DNA of 64,000 bases from positions 1 to 64,000 of the forward strand of contig CAMYJW010000011.1 of assembly GCA_947258815.1 (NCBI GenBank), written 5' to 3'. This document shows positions 42,546 to 50,188 of this stretch, piece by piece; the stretch's first letter is position 1; every line of letters starts with the position of its first letter. A program made the translations under genes and the position numbers. The notes beneath the pieces are model-generated. The model saw only the letters and a list, made by a program, of their open reading frames with translations, made no database searches and was not told where the DNA came from. The DNA is from an uncultured Sphingomonadaceae bacterium. GTDB taxonomy: Bacteria > Pseudomonadota > Alphaproteobacteria > Sphingomonadales > Sphingomonadaceae.

Positions 42546-43331
42546 TCAGTTGTTCACGATCTTGCCGCCATCGATCACCAGCGTGTCACCGGTGTGATAG
42601 CGCGAAAGATCGCTGGCAAGATAAACCACCGCGCCCCACAGATCATCGGGCATACCGGCCCGGCCAATCGGCGCTTTTTCGGCAACCGAGTCGGCGATCA
42701 TCTTGCCGATTTCAGGATCGGCCATCGTCATTTCGGTGATGATGAAACCCGGCGCGATAACATTGCAACGAATGCCGTGCGGGCCAAGCTCTGCCGCGAT
42801 CCCCTTGGAAAGCGCCGCCAGCGCGCCCTTGGCCGCGCCATAATGTGTAAGCGTTGGCACCCCCTGAAAGATCGAGCCGCTGCCGCACAGGATCATCGAG
42901 CCGCCCGGATCGCCCGCCTCGGCCCGCTGCACCATATGTCTGGCCACTTCGCGCAGCGTAAACACAACGCCATGCTGGTTCACATCGATCAGCCCGTGAT
43001 AGGTTTGCGCATCCATTTCAACGAACGGCTTTTGTGTCGCGATCCCGGCATTGGCGACCACCGTATCAATCCGGCCCATCGCCGCAATTGCATCGGCAAC
43101 GCCTGCCACGATCTGCGCTTCGTCCGTCACGTCAACCGAAGCGGTGTGAACCTTCACGCCATGCGCGCGCAGTTTGTCTGCCGCGGCTTCGTTGGCTTGC
43201 GCGCGGCGCCCCCAGATCACCAGATCGCTCCCCGCGCGGGCCAGTCCTTCGGCAAAGCCAAAGCCCAGCCCGGAGTTCGCGCCGGTTACCAGGGCAACCT
43301 TGCCCGTCAGGTCGAAGAGATTTTGCGGCAT
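42546..43331 (-). CDS. Short-chain dehydrogenase
   Basis: The 261-residue SDR has TGANSGLG (16-23), VANAG (92-96), catalytic Ser151 or Ser153, and Tyr164 and Lys168 in YGAAK. Sequence WGRRAQANEAA after the second strand suggests NADPH. It resembles gluconate 5-dehydrogenase/2-deoxygluconate-type SDRs in overall form, though the substrate is unknown. I chose the ATG at 43331, which gives the usual SDR N-terminus; a GTG nine codons earlier is possible. It is the first gene of the minus-strand operon, divergent from the sulfotransferase gene at 43469. Confidence 0.9.
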   Translation of the reverse strand: MPQNLFDLTGKVALVTGANSGLGFGFAEGLARAGSDLVIWGRRAQANEAAADKLRAHGVKVHTASVDVTDEAQIVAGVADAIAAMGRIDTVVANAGIATQKPFVEMDAQTYHGLIDVNQHGVVFTLREVARHMVQRAEAGDPGGSMILCGSGSIFQGVPTLTHYGAAKGALAALSKGIAAELGPHGIRCNVIAPGFIITEMTMADPEIGKMIADSVAEKAPIGRAGMPDDLWGAVVYLASDLSRYHTGDTLVIDGGKIVNN

Positions 43332-43468
43332 GGTTTGTCTTATGTCCTCTCTGGCCACTGGCTAGCCGGACGAATCGGGCAGGCCGCATATCTTTCGGTA
43401 GGCCAAGTTTGGAATTTCTGGCCGTCTAGACACATGGCGATCCGCAAGCGCAAACGGGAGTGAGAGCA

Positions 43469-44740
43469 ATGGCACACGCCGCAGCGACGGGACAGGTGTT
43501 CGAGATAACGGACATGCTGGAACCAGTTCTGAGCGATGCGCAAAAGGCGGTTCTGGCAGGCGCGGCGCAGGCCAGTTTCGATTTCTCCTCCGATGCGATC
43601 CTGACTGCGGCAAAACAGCAGACCGGCCTTGATGACTTTGGCGCGATGGACTTTGTCGAACGGCTCGATCTGTGGTGCGCATGCGTCAAGGAGGATGCGT
43701 TCCTCTCACCTGTCAGCCATGCCGCGTTGTGGACGATGTTTCTGCGCTATGCGAGCGACCGGCTGCGCATCGAAGACATCTGCAAGCGCCATCCTGAAAT
43801 TCTCGACATTGAAATCGACCGTCCGATAATCGTTGCCGGGCCGCCGCGTTCGGGCACGACCCATCTGCTGGGGCTGCTTTCGGCAGACACACGCCTGCGA
43901 TCGCTGCCATGGTGGGAGGCAACAGCGCCTGTCCCGACCCAAGCCGATACGCCCACTGTCGACGATCCCAACCCGCGATGGACCCGCGCGCAGGCCGGAT
44001 GGGAACAGCAGGATGCGCTGCTCCCGCTGATGAAATTCATGCACGAATTTTCGCCCGATCATGTCAGCGAAGATATCGAATTGCAGGCGCTCGATTTTTC
44101 ATCCTACCTGCTCGAATGGCTGGCCTATGTCCCCAAATGGCGCGACTATTATCTCAGCCACGATCAGTCCGGCCCATATGCCTATCTGAAAAAGGCCTTG
44201 CAGGTTCTCACGTTCCTGAAAGGCCCGAACCGATGGGTCATCAAATGCCCGCAACACATGGAACAGCTTCCGGTGCTGCGCAAAACGTTTCCCGATGCGA
44301 CTTATGTGATCACCCATCGCGATCCGGTCGGCTCGATCCGATCAACGCTTTCGATGGCGCTTTATGCCTCGCGCATCCTGCGCACCAAATCCGATCCCGA
44401 AGAACCCAAGGGATACTGGATCGATCGCTACAAAACCTTGCTGGGCCGCTGCGTGCGCGATCGCGATTGCCTGCCCGCGGAGCAGACCGTGGATGTCTAT
44501 TTCCACCAGTGGATCAAGGATCCTGACGCAATCCTGCAGGAAATCTATGCCAAGGCCGGAATACCGCTCGATTCAGGCACGCTGGCAACCCTGCATAAAT
44601 ATCACGCCGATAACGATCCGGCGGTAAAGGGGCGGGTCGTGTTCGATCTGGAACGCGATTTTGGCCTGACCGCCGAGGATATCCGGCGCGATTTCCAGTT
44701 TTACTTCGATCGCTTTCCGGTCGAGAAAGAAGTCAGGTAA
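43469..44740 (+). CDS. Sulfotransferase-family protein (second copy)
   Basis: The 423-residue protein has the 5'-phosphosulfate loop [11 protein letters not shown] (123-133) and a 3'-phosphate segment ([17 protein letters not shown]), both needed for PAPS binding. It differs enough from the protein at 38014 to be a separate lineage. The ATG at 43469 is preceded by ACGGGAG, and an in-frame GTG three codons earlier is less likely. It begins a plus-strand operon with a ferredoxin, a limonene-epoxide-hydrolase-like protein and an LLM oxidoreductase, divergent from the ten-gene operon. Sulfation before ring oxidation would be unusual, so an acyl or other transfer role should be kept in mind. Confidence 0.88.
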   Translation: MAHAAATGQVFEITDMLEPVLSDAQKAVLAGAAQASFDFSSDAILTAAKQQTGLDDFGAMDFVERLDLWCACVKEDAFLSPVSHAALWTMFLRYASDRLRIEDICKRHPEILDIEIDRPIIVAGPPRSGTTHLLGLLSADTRLRSLPWWEATAPVPTQADTPTVDDPNPRWTRAQAGWEQQDALLPLMKFMHEFSPDHVSEDIELQALDFSSYLLEWLAYVPKWRDYYLSHDQSGPYAYLKKALQVLTFLKGPNRWVIKCPQHMEQLPVLRKTFPDATYVITHRDPVGSIRSTLSMALYASRILRTKSDPEEPKGYWIDRYKTLLGRCVRDRDCLPAEQTVDVYFHQWIKDPDAILQEIYAKAGIPLDSGTLATLHKYHADNDPAVKGRVVFDLERDFGLTAEDIRRDFQFYFDRFPVEKEVR

Positions 44741-44771
44741 CAGCTTACCGAAGCTTTTTACGGAGAATGCA

Positions 44772-45089
44772 ATGCCAACGATTAACGTGATTGACCGGGC
44801 CGGAGCCACCAAGGCGGTTGAAGCCAAGGACGGCGTATCGCTGATGGAAGTGATCCGCGACGAAGGCTTTGACGAGCTGCTCGCGCTGTGCGGCGGCTGC
44901 TGTTCATGCGCAACCTGCCACGTCCACATCGATCCGGCGTTCAAGGACAAGCTGCCCGAGATGACCGAAGACGAAAACGACCTGCTCGACAGCTCCGATC
45001 ACCGCGACGAAAACTCGCGCCTGTCGTGCCAGATCGAAATGTCCGCCGATCTCGATGGCATCACCGTCACCATTGCAGAGGAAGACTGA
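44772..45089 (+). CDS. [2Fe-2S] ferredoxin, putidaredoxin/adrenodoxin type
   Basis: The 105-residue protein has the four cluster cysteines Cys40, Cys46, Cys49 and Cys86 (CxxxxxCxxC, then LSCQIEM), the spacing of putidaredoxin. Two extra cysteines (Cys43, Cys44) lie inside the loop. It should carry electrons to a P450, such as that at 27894, or to the Rieske protein at 48167. No matching reductase is present in the window. It lies 31 bases after the sulfotransferase gene and overlaps nothing; the epoxide-hydrolase-like gene begins two bases after its stop. Confidence 0.94.
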   Translation: MPTINVIDRAGATKAVEAKDGVSLMEVIRDEGFDELLALCGGCCSCATCHVHIDPAFKDKLPEMTEDENDLLDSSDHRDENSRLSCQIEMSADLDGITVTIAEED

Positions 45090-45091
45090 TC

Positions 45092-45472
45092 ATGAGTGAT
45101 CCCCTTGCACAGGTGCTGGGCTTTTTCGAAGAATGGAAGCCCAGCTTGGAATCGATGCTGGCATCGATGGAAAAGCGCTTCACCGATAAAACCGTCTGGG
45201 AAAACGTCGGCATTTCCAAAACCACCGGCTTTGCTGAAGCCAAGGGCTTTATGGACGGGTTCGCGCAGATGTATCCGATCCAGAGCGGCGAAGTGATCGT
45301 GCATCATGCTGCTGTGAACGGCGATGTCGTCCTCACCGAACGGACCGACAATTTCTATGATGGTGATGGCAAACTGCTTGTTTCGATCAAACTGATGGGC
45401 GTGTTCGAGATGGACGGCGACAAGATCGTTTCGTGGCGCGACTATTTCGATACCGCCAAAGGCTTCGGATAA
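45092..45472 (+). CDS. Limonene-1,2-epoxide hydrolase-like protein
   Basis: The 126-residue NTF2-fold protein keeps the catalytic arrangement of limonene-1,2-epoxide hydrolase: Arg84 and Asp86 in LTERTD, and Asp117 in SWRDYFD. The 31-residue spacing of the two aspartates equals that of the limonene enzyme (Asp101 to Asp132), and WENV (Asn38) corresponds to its water-holding asparagine. It would open an epoxide to a trans-diol. Placed next to a ferredoxin and near a P450, this could follow an epoxidation. It is the third gene of the 43469 operon, with a two-base gap to the ferredoxin. Confidence 0.87.
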   Translation: MSDPLAQVLGFFEEWKPSLESMLASMEKRFTDKTVWENVGISKTTGFAEAKGFMDGFAQMYPIQSGEVIVHHAAVNGDVVLTERTDNFYDGDGKLLVSIKLMGVFEMDGDKIVSWRDYFDTAKGFG

Positions 45473-45569
45473 AGTCCGGCGCAGTCGCATGAGGCCGGAC
45501 AAGGTCGGTTAGGCCCAGTCGGACAGGCCCAGTCGGGTTGGGCAAGACGGATAAGGAAAGAGACGGACA

Positions 45570-46592
45570 ATGATTGAAGGCAAACGCATCTGGGCGGAAT
45601 TGCCCGTGCTTGCCGCCAGTGAGCTGGTGCCGCTGGTGCAGCGGCTTGAAGCGGCGGGCGTTGAAGGCGTTTGGGCGCCGCAGATTTTCGGCGCGCCGTT
45701 CACCGTGCTGGCCGCTGCCGCTGCCGTCACCCAGCGCATCAAGCTGGCCACCGGCATTGCGCTGGCCTTCACGCGCAGTCCGCTGGAAACGGCATGCAGC
45801 GCGATTGATCTTGACCACATCAGCGATGGCCGCGCGGTTCTGGGCCTTGGCTCAAGCGCGAAAAGCCAGATCGAAGGCAGCTTCGGCATGGAATACGGCA
45901 AGCCGCTTGCCCACATGCGCGAAGTCGTCTCGCAAGTGCGCGCGGTAATCGAAAAAGGCCACACCGGCGAACTGCAGAAGCTGGAAGGCGAATATCACAC
46001 GCTGGATCTGTCGCACTTCCGGCTGGTGCGCCCTGCCCGTCGTCCCGCGATTCCGGTCTATCTGCCTGCGGTTTTTGAAAAAGCCTGCGAACAGGCCGGA
46101 GCGATCGCCGATGGGCTGCTCGGCCATCCGCTGTGGACGACGGACTGGGTGCGCGACAAAGTCGGCACGCATCTGCAAGCCGGGCTGGACAAGAACGGAC
46201 GCGAACGGTCTGACATCGATGTCAATCTGATGCTGTTCACCGTCATCAACGATGACCGCGCCGAAGCGATTGCCGATGCCCGCGCCAACATCGCGTTTTA
46301 CACGCAATCGCCCCAGTATCTTCGCTATTTCACCGAGATCGGGTTTGGCGATGAGGCGCAGGCGATTCAAGCTGCCTTCGCCGCGCAGGACTATGAAGCG
46401 ATGGCGCGCGCCTGCCCCGATGAAATGGTGACCGCGATCACCATACTGGGGTCCGCTGACGACGTGATGGCGCAAACAATCGAGCGCGCCCGGTTTGCCG
46501 ATTCGATCACCCCGGTCGTGCCGCAATTCGGGGTGGAGCCGGACAAGGCGGCCACCTATCGGCAACGCATCGCCGATCTCTTTTATCCTTGA
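45570..46592 (+). CDS. LLM-class oxidoreductase, MSMEG_2256-like F420 family
   Basis: The 340-residue TIM-barrel protein shows the LLM pattern FGAPFTVLAAAAAVTQRIKLATGIALAFTRSPLETA with DLDHISDGRAVLGLGSS, resembling mycobacterial probable F420-dependent oxidoreductases of the MSMEG_2256 group. It is paralogous to the gene at 50185 (shared RSPxETAxSAI, GRxVLGLG and HxREVV blocks). It likely transfers hydride between F420 (or FMN) and a ring or alcohol substrate. The last gene of the 43469 operon, it is preceded by GGAAAGAGACGGACA. A 97-base gap before it holds only a short GCCCAGTCGG direct repeat. Confidence 0.9.
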   Translation: MIEGKRIWAELPVLAASELVPLVQRLEAAGVEGVWAPQIFGAPFTVLAAAAAVTQRIKLATGIALAFTRSPLETACSAIDLDHISDGRAVLGLGSSAKSQIEGSFGMEYGKPLAHMREVVSQVRAVIEKGHTGELQKLEGEYHTLDLSHFRLVRPARRPAIPVYLPAVFEKACEQAGAIADGLLGHPLWTTDWVRDKVGTHLQAGLDKNGRERSDIDVNLMLFTVINDDRAEAIADARANIAFYTQSPQYLRYFTEIGFGDEAQAIQAAFAAQDYEAMARACPDEMVTAITILGSADDVMAQTIERARFADSITPVVPQFGVEPDKAATYRQRIADLFYP

Positions 46593-46645
46593 GCGGCTGA
46601 AACGTTCGCGGTCAGTATCAGCACCAGAATCAGGATCAGAATCTG

Positions 46646-47314
46646 TTACTCTGGCGTATCGGCTGTGTCCGCTTCGGCTGGTGCCGGTTCCACAGGGCGG
46701 AAATGGATTTCGAACGCCGGTGCCCAGCTTTTGCCGCCGTCGTATGAAAACTCGCCGGTTTCAACCCAGCCCGCCGCGCCGTCCTCGCCGATTTCAGGCC
46801 AGGCCAGAAACCGCACGTTGCGCGCGCCGCCTGCGATCGACCACTGCAACTTGCCGTCTTCGCGGAAATGCCCGGTGCCTTTCTTGATGAGCCCGCGCAC
46901 GAACGCGGTGACACGGTAAGTTCCTGTCTCGGTATCAAAATCAAAAACGCCGAAATTCTCAACCACCGGCGGATCATCAAGGCCAGCGCCAGACGCAAAT
47001 TTCCGCCCGGCAATGGTCAGGATATCCCCTCCCATCCGGTATCTGATGGTATCCGCGCTGCGTGATCGCGTTTCCTTGCCATCGCTCGTCCGGCTGACAT
47101 TCACGCCTTCCCAGTCGCCTTCCAGAAAGCCAAGCCGCGCCATAGCCGCCTTGCGCGCAACCGCGCTCGCTTCTGCGGCTTCCTGCGCTGCGCGCGTCAC
47201 CGCGTTTTCAGATGGACTGGCATAGGCCTCGGCGGAAATGGGCGCTGTTGCAAAAGCCATTGCCGCAAAAATTGTCATGCCCACACGGCCTGTCGTCTGT
47301 CCGATTGCTTTCAC
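46646..47314 (-). CDS. Secreted protein of unknown function (DUF1579-like)
   Basis: The 222-residue product has a signal-peptide-like N-terminus (VGMTIFAAMAFATAPISAEAYA; cleavage near residue 30) and a soluble domain with LGFLEGDWEGVN, DTIRYRMGGDILTIAG, and FEIHFRPVE. The LEGDWEG strand and beta-rich layout recall DUF1579-type lipocalin-like periplasmic proteins. No catalytic residues can be named. The start is uncertain: GTG at 47314 with a GAGG site very close, or ATG at 47278, which would shorten the n-region. It is followed upstream by a TetR regulator on the same strand. Confidence 0.78.
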   Translation of the reverse strand: MKAIGQTTGRVGMTIFAAMAFATAPISAEAYASPSENAVTRAAQEAAEASAVARKAAMARLGFLEGDWEGVNVSRTSDGKETRSRSADTIRYRMGGDILTIAGRKFASGAGLDDPPVVENFGVFDFDTETGTYRVTAFVRGLIKKGTGHFREDGKLQWSIAGGARNVRFLAWPEIGEDGAAGWVETGEFSYDGGKSWAPAFEIHFRPVEPAPAEADTADTPE

Positions 47315-47355
47315 GCTCCTCGCCCCCGTTTTCTTATGCGGCCTTTTGCGCCCGC

Positions 47356-48090
47356 CTACTTTCCCGCAAGCAAGCCTGCCAGAAGGAACTGCGCCATCGC
47401 ATCGGCGTGGGCTTCATCGCCGTTCAGATTGCCCGCGTCGCCATATTGATCGGGCAGCAGTCTATCCTGCAACGGCCCCAGCGCGAAATAGGAACTGACG
47501 CCGTGCACCAGAATCGCCATCAGCGCGCCTGAACCGATCGGCGTCAGCTGTCGCCGCGATGCAACATCGCCCAGCAGGCGTTGCAGGCGTTTCTGAAATG
47601 GCAGAATGAACCGGGCTGTCAGATAATCGAGACGCCAGCTATCCTGCTGCCCTTCGCTGTAGCTGATGGCAACGATATCCGAATTGGCAATCGCCCAGCG
47701 GCAGAAACGATGCACCAGATCGCGAAGCTGATCTTCAGAGCTTGCGCCCGTTGCAAACGCCATTTCCACATCGCGCGCAGCTTCCGCCAGCCGCCAGTCC
47801 ACCGCGGCCTTCCACAGTTCGGACTTGCGGCCGAAACGCACATTGAGAAGATTGTGGCTGACGCCCAGCTCGCGCGCCATCGCCCGCATTGTCGATGCTT
47901 CATACCCTTGCGCCGCAAACATCGCGAACGCGGTTTGCAACAGATGCGCTTCATCGATCGACGCGCTGGTATCCGCCTTTGGCCGCCCACGCTTGCGTTC
48001 ATGAACAACCGGGGCATCACCCTCAGGGACAGGTGGTTTTTCTGCCAGTGAAACCGAAACTGGATCCGCCAGTGAATCTGAAGATGCCAT
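47356..48090 (-). CDS. TetR-family regulator
   Basis: The 244-residue protein has an N-terminal extension of about 45 residues, ending in the basic segment HERKRGRPKAD, before the TetR helix-turn-helix (LLQTAFAMFAAQGYEASTMRAMARELGVSHNLLNVRFGRKSELW). The RKRGRPK segment is AT-hook-like and could add minor-groove contact. The ATG at 48090 is taken; a good ribosome site is lacking. A perfect 17-bp palindrome lies 11 bases upstream, between this gene and the divergent Rieske gene, so autoregulation and control of the split oxygenase operon are likely. Confidence 0.9.
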   Translation of the reverse strand: MASSDSLADPVSVSLAEKPPVPEGDAPVVHERKRGRPKADTSASIDEAHLLQTAFAMFAAQGYEASTMRAMARELGVSHNLLNVRFGRKSELWKAAVDWRLAEAARDVEMAFATGASSEDQLRDLVHRFCRWAIANSDIVAISYSEGQQDSWRLDYLTARFILPFQKRLQRLLGDVASRRQLTPIGSGALMAILVHGVSSYFALGPLQDRLLPDQYGDAGNLNGDEAHADAMAQFLLAGLLAGK

Positions 48091-48100
48091 CAAAGGACAT

Positions 48101-48117
48101 TGACAATTTAATTGTCA
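48101..48117. promoter_or_regulatory. TetR operator-like palindrome
   Basis: TGACAATT-T-AATTGTCA is a perfect palindrome with 8-bp arms, in the 76-bp gap between the divergent TetR gene (start 48090) and the Rieske gene (start 48167). A partial copy (TGTCAATTTATTTGCC) follows directly at 48120. The position suits an operator where a bound TetR dimer would block both promoters. Confidence 0.72.
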
Positions 48118-48166
48118 GCTGTCAATTTATTTGCCAATCGCATGCTAGGGAGAGTATGAGTCGCGC

Positions 48167-49090
48167 ATGACCGAGGCAGTTTGGTGGGCCGTCGCCCGCT
48201 CCGAAGAGATCAGCAAGGACAAGCCCGTCAATGTCGATATTGGCGATCAGCCGATCGTGCTGTGGCGCGATAGCGATGGCATTGTTCGTGCGCTGGAAGA
48301 TCGCTGCCCGCATCGCCGCGCACCGCTTTCGCTGGGATGTGTGCTTGGCAGCGGGATGATCCAGTGCGGCTATCACGGCTGGACGTTTGACGGCGCGAAT
48401 GGCCAGCTCGTCGATATCCCCAATCTCAAGAGCGAGCGTAAATTCCCGCCCGTCTATCGCGCCAGAGCCTTTGGCGTGACGGAAAGCGGCGGCTTCATTC
48501 GTGTGTGTCTTGATGCAAAAACCCCGCAGCCCGCCCCGGCTGAGGAAACACTGCCGCTTTCGGGGACGGAAAACGTCGCGCTCGATCACGATCAGTATAT
48601 CAATGCCCTGTTTGATGATCCGGCGCTGGTTATCGGCATTCGCGGGGTGCGCTTTTCGCCCTATCTCATGGCCGAACTGAAAGAACAGGATGGCAGGCTG
48701 GTGCTGGAGCGATCCTGCCAGTGGGCCTCGCCGCACTGGCCCGCGCCCTTTTCTTCGGATTTCCCGATCACGCTGAAAATCTCGACCGATCCCGCTTCGG
48801 GAGAAAGCGACCTGCTGCTGCGCGACGATCAGTTCAATCCGCTGCTACGCGCCACCCTTGCACCGGTTCCCGGCGCCAGAGGCGTAACGCAAGTGCGCTG
48901 GAGGGCAAAACTCGAAGCGAAACGTCCCGGATTGATGGCAAAAGCCATGGGGCTGGGCGATCCGCTTACCGTGCATTCCCATGTCGATGGCGCTGCGTTG
49001 CGTGTGCAAAAACCATCGGCATCCATCCATGCGGTGGAACTGCGCAAAGAGATCGCCGCGCGAACAGAGCGCCAGGAAACCGCCGCGTAA
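48167..49090 (+). CDS. Rieske [2Fe-2S] protein lacking the mononuclear-iron motif
   Basis: The 307-residue protein has a complete Rieske motif: Cys47, His49, Cys67 and His70 (C-x-H-x17-C-x2-H) in EDRCPHRRAPLS and IQCGYHGWTFD. In ordinary ring-hydroxylating or Rieske monooxygenases a NxxDxxHxxxxH iron site follows about 100 residues later; none is present in residues 100-307, although the remaining domain has oxygenase-like length. The next gene product has the iron site but no Rieske cysteines. I infer that this protein is the electron-carrying partner of a two-protein oxygenase. A ribosome site AGGGAGAG precedes the ATG. It is the first gene after the TetR operator. Confidence 0.88.
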   Translation: MTEAVWWAVARSEEISKDKPVNVDIGDQPIVLWRDSDGIVRALEDRCPHRRAPLSLGCVLGSGMIQCGYHGWTFDGANGQLVDIPNLKSERKFPPVYRARAFGVTESGGFIRVCLDAKTPQPAPAEETLPLSGTENVALDHDQYINALFDDPALVIGIRGVRFSPYLMAELKEQDGRLVLERSCQWASPHWPAPFSSDFPITLKISTDPASGESDLLLRDDQFNPLLRATLAPVPGARGVTQVRWRAKLEAKRPGLMAKAMGLGDPLTVHSHVDGAALRVQKPSASIHAVELRKEIAARTERQETAA

Positions 49091-49123
49091 TCGCGGCGCA
49101 TATTCTAACCTAAGGAACTGACT

Positions 49124-50188
49124 ATGCTTGATATTCAGGACAGCATCCCAACAGCGGACCATGATGATCCGATCAGCTCGGACCCGCGCACATTCGCGGC
49201 CAAGGTCAATTCGTGGGTGCCCCACGATATCGTTCTGAAAGATGCCTGGTTTCCGCTGGCGCACAGCACCTCGGTCGGCACAAAACCGGTCCGGCGGGCG
49301 ATTTATTCGCAGCCGTTCTTCCTGTGGCGTGAAAGTGGCCAGCCGGTTGCATCCGAATTTCACCCCGCCGAAGGGCTTTCCGCCTCAAAAAGCGAATACA
49401 GCGATGCCCAAGGCCGATATCCGGTGATGGAAAAATACGGTTTTGTCTGGGGCTGGTTTGGCAATCCCGCCAATGCCGCGCCCCAACACCTGCCCGATAT
49501 TCCCTACCTTCCCGAAGAAGGCGGCGTGCCCGAACATATGATCGGCACCGTGCGCTTCGATTGTTGCGCCCCGCTGAGCCTTGAAAACCTGATCGACCTC
49601 ACCCACGCCGATTTTCTCCATGCCGATGTTGTTGGCGATGAGAAGATGGACAAGGAAACCGTGGAAGTGTTTCACGACAGCGAAACGATCACCATGGTCC
49701 GCACGTGCGTCAACAAATCGGTCGCACCGGTAATGAAATGGTTTGGCGGTGTGCGATCGGATGTGCAGCAGGTTCGTCAGGTGATCCGCATTTACCTGCG
49801 CAGCCACGTTGCGATGGCTTATGGCCGGTTCAGCCCCGGTGACAATGTCCAGCTGTTCCACCCCTGCGTGCCTGAAACGCGCGACCGGACACGGCTGGAC
49901 TATGTGATGAACACAACCAACGTGAAGAAACGCAATCCCTTCCGCTATATCATGCCAACGGCAAGCTATAAGGTTTCGCGCCAGGACAGTTCGATGACTT
50001 CGCCGCAAAGCCCGCGCTATATGCGCCCCGAAGCGCGCAAGGATCTGCACTCGCCGCTGGACGAAGCGGGGCAGAAATATCGTGTTCTCATGCTCGCACT
50101 AGCCGAAAGACAGGCGCGCGGCGATTTCGAATATCGTGATGATGTCAGCGCTGATTGCAGTGAGCTGATAGGATACGATGGAACATGA
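49124..50188 (+). CDS. Rieske oxygenase catalytic-domain protein with the Rieske ligands missing
   Basis: The 354-residue product has the canonical mononuclear-iron motif N155-x2-D158-x2-H161-x4-H166 (ENLIDLTHADFLH) in an oxygenase alpha-subunit-like catalytic domain. The N-terminal region still looks like a degenerate Rieske fold (FFLWRESGQPV, GFVWGWFGNP), but it contains no cysteine before residue 147, so it cannot hold a [2Fe-2S] cluster. This complements the preceding protein, which has the cluster but no iron site. A split of this sort is known for the caffeine N-demethylase pair NdmC/NdmD. A 33-base gap with AAGGAACTG separates the genes; the LLM gene overlaps its end by ATGA. Confidence 0.9.
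   Translation: MLDIQDSIPTADHDDPISSDPRTFAAKVNSWVPHDIVLKDAWFPLAHSTSVGTKPVRRAIYSQPFFLWRESGQPVASEFHPAEGLSASKSEYSDAQGRYPVMEKYGFVWGWFGNPANAAPQHLPDIPYLPEEGGVPEHMIGTVRFDCCAPLSLENLIDLTHADFLHADVVGDEKMDKETVEVFHDSETITMVRTCVNKSVAPVMKWFGGVRSDVQQVRQVIRIYLRSHVAMAYGRFSPGDNVQLFHPCVPETRDRTRLDYVMNTTNVKKRNPFRYIMPTASYKVSRQDSSMTSPQSPRYMRPEARKDLHSPLDEAGQKYRVLMLALAERQARGDFEYRDDVSADCSELIGYDGT

Noticed and set aside
45473-45569. Short GCCCAGTCGG direct repeat between two plus-strand genes
   Set aside because: Only two short copies are present, with no symmetry or link to a known element.
48167-50188. A single Rieske oxygenase broken by a frameshift
   Set aside because: Each product has full oxygenase-like length, its own ribosome site and a clean stop; the catalytic gene retains a complete but cysteine-free N-terminal domain, so this is not one gene cut in two.
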